NCBI GenBank assembly: GCA_004525335.1
Contig: SPCL01000027.1
Coordinates: 1-18,990 of the forward strand
Origin: Thermodesulfobacteriales bacterium
GTDB lineage: Bacteria > Desulfobacterota_D > UBA1144 > Nemesobacterales > UBA2774
Reading direction: 5' to 3'
Length of the DNA stretch: 18,990 nucleotides
Both the position numbers and the translations under genes were made by a program. Positions 15,704 through 18,990 of this stretch are shown one piece after another. The first letter of the stretch is position 1. Each line of letters starts with the position of its first letter. Below the pieces are notes generated by a model. It did not search any database. It was given only the letters and a program-made list of their open reading frames with translations, and had not been told where the DNA came from.

Positions 15704-16558
15704 ATGATAGGTAAAATTGCCCTTGTTTTACTTTTTATCTTATTGGTCTGGGGAAATTTGGTAGCAGGTCTTAAAGCAGGGCTTGCATGTCCGGATTGGC
15801 CTCTTTGCCATGGACAACTCCTCCCGCCACTCAGATGGGATATCTATGTAGAGTTTATTCACCGCTTAATAGGTGGAATAACTTCTCTATTTATTATAAT
15901 TCTGTCCTTCCAGAGGTTTCGCTCTTATATAGGATCTGCTAAGGTAGTACCTATACTTGTTGTAGTTTTGCTATTAATCCAAATAGTACTTGGCGGTATT
16001 GTTGTACTAATGGAACTCCCTGTTGATCTTACAACATATCATTTTGCTAATGCTATCGTCATTTTTGCTCTAGTAGTATATATGGTCTTTTTCGATGGAG
16101 ATCAGAAGAAACCTCTGTTCAGCATAAGTGGATATAAGGGGATATTCTTCTTCCTGAGTTTGTTAATTTTCATTCAAGCTGTACTGGGAGCTTATGTCAG
16201 ACACTCCTCTTCAGGTCTTGCTTGTCCTGATTTTCCAACATGTTTGGGATACTGGATTCCACCTCAAATCTCCGGGATTGTGTTAAATCACTTTGCCCAT
16301 AGAGGGCTTGCTTATATTGTTACCATAGTTGTTGCTGTATTATTGATTGCCTCATATTCATCTTCAGCGCTAAAGAACTACAGACAAAAGTTATTAATTT
16401 TAATTGGCTTAATAATACTCCAAGTCCTTCTAGGCGTTGCTGTTGTTCTTACAAGGCTTAATTTTGCTGTTACGGCACTGCATCTATTTATAGCACTCTT
16501 AATATTCACAACAGCCCTTTATGCCTGGTTTCAGGGGATGAGGGAAAATAGTGTATAA
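15704..16558 (+). CDS. ctaA: Heme A synthase
   Basis: Integral membrane mono-oxygenase that oxidises the C8 methyl of heme O to give heme A for CoxA. The 284 aa show eight predicted helices in two homologous four-helix halves. Each half has its own motifs: Cys29/Cys35 in CPDWPLCHG and Cys174/Cys180 in CPDFPTCLG; histidines His53 (FIHRLIGG) and His113 in the first half, His196 or His199 (HFAHRG) and His260 in the second. Both cysteine pairs are present, as in Bacillus-type CtaA. No Shine-Dalgarno is visible before the ATG, which suggests coupling to coxD 6 bp upstream. Its partner ctaB follows after 53 bp. Confidence 0.94.
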   Translation: MIGKIALVLLFILLVWGNLVAGLKAGLACPDWPLCHGQLLPPLRWDIYVEFIHRLIGGITSLFIIILSFQRFRSYIGSAKVVPILVVVLLLIQIVLGGIVVLMELPVDLTTYHFANAIVIFALVVYMVFFDGDQKKPLFSISGYKGIFFFLSLLIFIQAVLGAYVRHSSSGLACPDFPTCLGYWIPPQISGIVLNHFAHRGLAYIVTIVVAVLLIASYSSSALKNYRQKLLILIGLIILQVLLGVAVVLTRLNFAVTALHLFIALLIFTTALYAWFQGMRENSV

Positions 16559-16611
16559 TTTATACAGCGGATCTTATTAGTAATTCCAATATAGCAAGGA
16601 AAGATAATATC

Positions 16612-17526
16612 ATGGAACGGGTAGAGAGAGCACCTTCAAATATAGTAGTTTCTACAGTTCTTTTGTCCAAACCCGGAATAATTGTAAGTGTCGCTTTTAC
16701 GGGGTTTGCAGGGATAGTTCTAGCCGCAAAGGGGCTTCCCTCTTTGAGTGTGATTGTGCTGACGATCATTGCCTTACTGTTAAGCGCTGCCGGATCGGCA
16801 ATTCTTAATAATGTCCTTGATAAGCAGATAGATTTACTTATGAACAGACTGAGTAAGCGGGCTCAGGCACTAGAGGTAGTGGGGGAGAAAACTGCTGTTG
16901 CCATAGCGGGCTTGTTCATCATTATATCTCTATTTATTTCTTTTTATTACTTGAACTATATTGTCGCTCTCTTAATTATTGCTGCAATATTAAGCTATAC
17001 CCTTCTCTACACCTTATATTTAAAGAGAAGCTCCCCATATGGAACTATATTAGGAGGCTTGCCTGGCGCCCTTCCTGTCTTAATAGGGTACGCCGCTATA
17101 CAGCCGCACATTGGTCTTGATGTTTATATTCTCTTTGCTTTTATGATGCTCTGGCAGCCGCCTCATTTTTGGGCGCTTGCTCAGAAATACAAATTGGACT
17201 ATAAAAATGCCGGCGTTCCGGTCATGCCTGTAGCAATGGGAGCTAAATTCACAAATATAATGATTCTCATTTATTCAATTTCTCTATTGCCGCTATCTTT
17301 ATCCTTTTGGTTTTTGGGTTACGCCTCCGCATATTTTGCCATATTAGCAATTATCTTTGGTGGATACTTTGAGTATGTAATTATTAAATGCACAGTTACA
17401 AATTCGGGATATGGAAAAGCTTTTGCAACATCAATTTTTTATATGTTAGGTATTATGGCCGCTTTAATTTTGGATTTATCTTTTAATCATGGAGCGGCAA
17501 TTGCTACAGCAATGTCTTTACATTAA
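16612..17526 (+). CDS. ctaB: Protoheme IX farnesyltransferase (heme O synthase)
   Basis: UbiA-superfamily prenyltransferase that adds farnesyl to heme B, making heme O for CtaA. The 304 aa have about eight or nine hydrophobic helices. First aspartate-rich motif: NNVLDKQID (Asn66, Asp70, Asp74) followed by LLMNRLSKRA; the family consensus here is MxRTxxRP, so Thr and Pro are replaced by Leu and Ala, a modest deviation. Second motif: Asp196-Tyr197 in KLDYKNAGVPVMPV. The WQPPHFWALA stretch is a hallmark of heme O synthases. An AAGGA Shine-Dalgarno is upstream of the ATG. Last gene of the oxidase operon; no intrinsic terminator is obvious after it. Confidence 0.95.
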   Translation: MERVERAPSNIVVSTVLLSKPGIIVSVAFTGFAGIVLAAKGLPSLSVIVLTIIALLLSAAGSAILNNVLDKQIDLLMNRLSKRAQALEVVGEKTAVAIAGLFIIISLFISFYYLNYIVALLIIAAILSYTLLYTLYLKRSSPYGTILGGLPGALPVLIGYAAIQPHIGLDVYILFAFMMLWQPPHFWALAQKYKLDYKNAGVPVMPVAMGAKFTNIMILIYSISLLPLSLSFWFLGYASAYFAILAIIFGGYFEYVIIKCTVTNSGYGKAFATSIFYMLGIMAALILDLSFNHGAAIATAMSLH

Positions 17527-17549
17527 GCATTAACCTCAGTATTTTAAGC

Positions 17550-17587
17550 TGTACGGCACCCCTTTTGTCAAGCACGGTTTAAGTTGG
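17550..17587 (+). repeat. IS-end-like repeat, copy A
   Basis: Begins TGTACGGCACCCCTTTTGTC and ends TTTAAGTTGG. It matches copy B (18031-18068) at nearly every base of the first 22 and again at the AAGTTGG end. The form TGTACTGC-ACCCC...AAGTTGG resembles the terminal inverted repeats of IS3-family elements. Same orientation as copy B. Confidence 0.65.
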
Positions 17588-17805
17588 GGTGATGAACAAG
17601 TCCAACTAGCTTTCATGACCTTCTATATATAAGGTTTTCTCTCAAAAATCTAGCTTAACATATGGTCGTACTATAGGAAGCAGGTCAAATAACTGTTTAT
17701 ACATTCGAAAAAACAGATGTATTTATATGTAAGATTATCGCACGTATGACACTGTAATTGTAATTTAAGGTTCTGTAAGTAGTTGCTGTAATATATAATT
17801 TATTC

Positions 17806-17821
17806 TGGCATGGAATTTGCA
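17806..17821 (+). promoter_or_regulatory. Sigma-54 (RpoN) promoter candidate
   Basis: TGGCATGGAATTTGCA fits the -24/-12 consensus TGGCAY-R-N4-TTGCW exactly: the GG at 17807-17808 and GC at 17819-17820 are 12 bp apart. An AGGAGGG Shine-Dalgarno follows at 17835-17841. At the expected start position there is ATC (17850-17852) and then a stop after four codons, so no intact gene is served. Needs an enhancer-binding activator by family knowledge; no upstream activator site was recognised. Confidence 0.5.
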
Positions 17822-17934
17822 TATATTTAAGTTTAGGAGGGATATTAAAATCAGCTTATTTTAGTTTGCAATTCATGTTCGCATTACTAAAGATAGTTAT
17901 AAAAATCAACTTTGCTTTATTTTGACTAGCTAAT

Positions 17935-18002
17935 CCAACATTCCTATCCTTGGTCCGTTCCCTCCACCTACCGCCATCTAGGATTCAGGGATAGGATGTT
18001 GG
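17935..18002. repeat. Long imperfect inverted repeat
   Basis: Left arm CCAACATTCCTATCC (17935-17949) pairs with right arm GGATAGGATGTTGG (17989-18002), with a single bulged T. The 39-nt loop is pyrimidine-rich. It could fold as an RNA or cruciform hairpin. There is no T-run beside it, so it is not a standard terminator. It lies about 30 bp outside IS-end copy B. Confidence 0.55.
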
Positions 18003-18030
18003 GAATTAAATAAGATTTATCCCCAACTTA

Positions 18031-18068
18031 TGTACTGCACCCCTTTTGTCAAGTAAAAGTTAAGTTGG
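18031..18068 (+). repeat. IS-end-like repeat, copy B (left end of the bracketed unit)
   Basis: Begins TGTACTGCACCCCTTTTGTC and ends GTTAAGTTGG. It is in direct orientation to copy A and inverted to copy C, so B and C face each other with their TRTACTGC termini outward. The 11 bp just outside it, TCCCCAACTTA, are the reverse complement of the inner end of this repeat type (as in copy A). Confidence 0.7.
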
Positions 18069-18092
18069 ATTTATTAAGATTGTAAACTGAAC

Positions 18093-18128
18093 AAAAAAGG
18101 GAGCCTGCACCAGTAGCGCCCGCTCCCC
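18093..18128 (-). terminator. Intrinsic terminator of the IPTL-CTERM gene remnant
   Basis: On the minus strand GGGAGC (18122-18127) pairs with GCTCCC (18099-18104) across a loop that can pair further, followed directly by six T residues (18093-18098). It lies about 35 bp beyond the stop of the IPTL-CTERM reading frame and inside IS-end copy B, so it travelled with the gene fragment. Confidence 0.8.
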
Positions 18129-18161
18129 TCAAGTTGTTTTAAATTGCAATGTTTTTAGACT

Positions 18162-18572
18162 TTATGCAGCAACTTTCCTTCTTCTCATTACCATAAATCC
18201 AACAATCCCCAAAATACTTGCCATTGCTATAAGACCCCATTGGGATAGGGTTGGTACGTTTCTGATCGGTAGTATCCATGTCACCTGGGCTGTATTTGAT
18301 TCTAATGTTTCTTGTAATGGTTGATAAAAGAATGAAGCTACAATAGTATCGGTATCTATAGCTCTTCTGTCCGTATAAGTCCATGACACCTGTCCGTTCG
18401 CGTCCGTTGTACAGTCGTCATTTGACGTGCATTCCCCGCTATTAGGGTCACTCATCTCTCCCGCATTCGGCCCGGATATTACTTCGAAATCGACTGGAAC
18501 CCCTTGTCGAGCTACCCCGTCTATATCAACCGTCGCCGTGACTGTGTGGGAGGTATTCCGTACTCGTTGCAT
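18162..18572 (-). pseudogene. 5'-truncated Ig-like surface protein with IPTL-CTERM sorting signal
   Basis: C-terminal part of an exported protein. Residues 8-97 of the open frame look like a bacterial Ig-like (Big_1) domain: TSHTVTATVDIDG, GVPVDFEVISGPNAG, and NGQVSWTYTD are typical strands of that fold. The end is a textbook IPTL-CTERM signal: VPTLSQWG (106-113), a hydrophobic helix (114-129), and a basic RRRK tail. By family knowledge this signal is processed by exosortase H (XrtH), which is not in this window. There is no signal peptide: the frame is closed by a stop at 18588-18590, and the only ATG (18572) lies inside transposase-derived sequence, so the 5' part is lost. SGECTSNDDCTTD is a Cys-containing insert. 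A terminator follows the gene. Expression as a secreted protein is therefore unlikely. Confidence 0.8.
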
Positions 18573-18652
18573 ATCTCTGAGACTGGTCTAGCAGATAAAC
18601 CTTCAAGTACTATCTTGGTCTTGGTTTTAGAGTCCCATCTTCTTCGTTTCAT
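18521..18652 (-). pseudogene. IS3-type transposase OrfA, N-terminal fragment
   Basis: A short 43-codon frame that starts MKRRRWDSKTKTKIVLEGL and continues ARPVSEICNEYGI. This is the helix-turn-helix N-terminus of IS3-family OrfA transposases, where the usual text continues with SQSQYYRWRDQF. Here homology stops after codon 33 (about 18554), the frame continues as PPTQSRRRLI, and then ends. GGAGGGAG stands just before the ATG, so the original initiation site is intact. IS-end copy C lies about 35 bp upstream of the ATG, as expected for the left end of such an element. The rest of OrfA and all of OrfB are absent. Beyond the breakpoint the DNA encodes the IPTL-CTERM protein in another frame. Confidence 0.75.
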
Positions 18653-18686
18653 TGCTCCCTCCATATACCTTTTACAAAGCATTTTA

Positions 18687-18726
18687 CCAACTTAATTTTA
18701 CTTCGTTCTTAATGGGGAGCAGTATA
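18687..18726 (-). repeat. IS-end-like repeat, copy C (right end, inverted)
   Basis: Read on the minus strand it begins TATACTGCTCCCC and ends AAAATTAAGTTGG. It matches copy B at both ends (TACTGC-xCCCC and GTAAAAxTTAAGTTGG), with a more diverged middle. It is the expected left terminal repeat of the OrfA-bearing element. I saw no target-site duplication outside copies B and C. Confidence 0.65.
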
Positions 18727-18758
18727 AAAGTGAAAATCATATATATTATAGCAAACTA

Positions 18759-18778
18759 TTTGGACACTTTGTGCCAAA
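18759..18778. promoter_or_regulatory. Short inverted repeat upstream of the lipoprotein gene
   Basis: TTTGG-A-CAC, TTT, GTG-CCAAA: two 8-bp arms with one unpaired A around a 3-nt centre. It lies about 95 bp before the lipoprotein start and could be an operator or a small hairpin. No confident promoter was found around it. Confidence 0.3.
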
Positions 18779-18825
18779 GCTAGAAATATACACATATCAC
18801 TAGAAAAATTAGGTGCAATTAACGA

Positions 18826-18859
18826 AATTTATTTATCAACTCAATTTATTTATCAACTC
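18826..18859. repeat. 17-bp tandem duplication before the lipoprotein gene
   Basis: AATTTATTTATCAACTC occurs twice without a gap (18826-18842 and 18843-18859). The second copy abuts the AAGGAG Shine-Dalgarno of the following gene, so the duplication lengthens its 5' leader. Confidence 0.9.
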
Positions 18860-18873
18860 AAGGAGACCCCGAA

Positions 18874-18990
18874 TTGAAGAATTATATAAAACTACTAACT
18901 TTGATCATATTTGCTTTGTTTATTTATGCGTGCTCAGATGACAACAAAACTACAGATAATACACAAGAGACAAAAGCCCCGGAGATTGAT
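18874..18990 (+). CDS. Lipoprotein, N-terminal part (runs off the window)
   Basis: A frame of 39 codons that is still open at the window end. It starts with TTG at 18874; AAGGAG at 18860-18865 is 8 nt upstream, and there is no competing ATG in frame. The product begins (M)KNYIKLLTLIIFALF, a lysine-bearing N-region and hydrophobic core, followed by the lipobox IYAC with the lipidated Cys20. After it comes a Ser/Asp/Thr/Lys-rich linker (SDDNKTTDNTQETKAPEID) typical of lipoproteins tethered to a periplasmic domain. The residue after Cys is Ser, which by the E. coli rule would favour outer-membrane sorting. The functional domain lies beyond the window, so no function is assigned. Confidence 0.75.
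   Translation, partial: MKNYIKLLTLIIFALFIYACSDDNKTTDNTQETKAPEID

Larger units (their letters stand above)
17527..18092. other. Gene-poor region with repeats and a sigma-54 site
   Basis: About 570 bp with no credible protein gene on either strand. It contains IS-end-like repeat copies A and B, a sigma-54-type promoter with a Shine-Dalgarno but no gene behind it, and a long hairpin, all listed separately. A 16-codon ORF at 17875-17925 (M-F-A-L-L-K...) has no ribosome binding site at a suitable distance and is not called. Confidence 0.7.

Noticed and set aside
17875..17925. A 16-codon hydrophobic ORF after the sigma-54 site
   Set aside because: It is about 32 nt from the Shine-Dalgarno, very short, and has no recognisable homology.
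17550..18068. CRISPR array
   Set aside because: Only two diverged direct copies 481 bp apart; no regular short repeats or spacers anywhere in the window.
18521..18590. A programmed -1 frameshift fusing OrfA to the IPTL-CTERM frame
   Set aside because: The frames have the right relation, but no A-rich slippery heptamer occurs in the overlap; a deletion scar explains it more simply.
18504..18695. A plus-strand 63-codon frame opposite the transposase/IPTL junction
   Set aside because: It is antisense to two recognisable gene fragments and has no family features.

Overview
The window is a stretch of a bacterial chromosome with modest GC and dense coding. It encodes MreBCD, PBP2 and RodA (a rod-shaped, peptidoglycan-walled cell), an aa3/caa3-type terminal oxidase with its heme A pathway (aerobic respiration), and one relic of an IPTL-CTERM surface protein (a sorting system of Gram-negative bacteria). 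These features suggest a rod-shaped, respiring, diderm bacterium. I cannot place it to genus or phylum from sequence alone; a little-cultured, deltaproteobacteria-like lineage is only a guess.

Layout. 45-833: patatin-like phospholipase (+). It overlaps tail to tail with a minus-strand pair, trxB (2308-3261) followed by a polytopic glycosyltransferase (826-2283). The divergent gap 3262-3471 holds a perfect 11+1+11 bp palindrome and leads into a YgfZ/GcvT-type folate-binding protein (3472-4590). 4767-10072: an uninterrupted elongasome cassette mreB-mreC-mreD-mrdA-rodA, with mreC through rodA joined by short overlaps. rodA overlaps tail to tail with a minus-strand P1/DmpA-type peptidase (10056-11042). 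11330-17526: a respiratory operon sco-coxB-coxA-coxC-coxD-ctaA-ctaB. CoxB has a fused cytochrome c domain (caa3). CoxA has YSHPAV instead of the usual HPEV in helix VI, the signature of A2-type heme-copper oxidases.

17527-18873 is the accessory part. It holds three diverged copies of an insertion-sequence-like terminal repeat, a good match to a sigma-54 promoter with a strong Shine-Dalgarno but no usable start codon behind it, a long imperfect hairpin, an intrinsic terminator, and a chimeric remnant. In that remnant the first ~33 codons of an IS3-type OrfA transposase run into the C-terminal part of an Ig-like/IPTL-CTERM surface protein. Two inward-facing copies of the terminal repeat bracket the chimera. 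The window ends inside a lipoprotein gene that appears to start at TTG (18874).

How the genes work together. MreBCD, PBP2 and RodA build the lateral wall. Sco loads copper into the CuA site of CoxB, CtaB and CtaA convert heme B to heme O to heme A for CoxA, and CoxA-D form the oxidase. TrxB keeps cytoplasmic thioredoxin reduced. The 3' end looks like a decayed mobile-element and surface-protein site rather than a working system.
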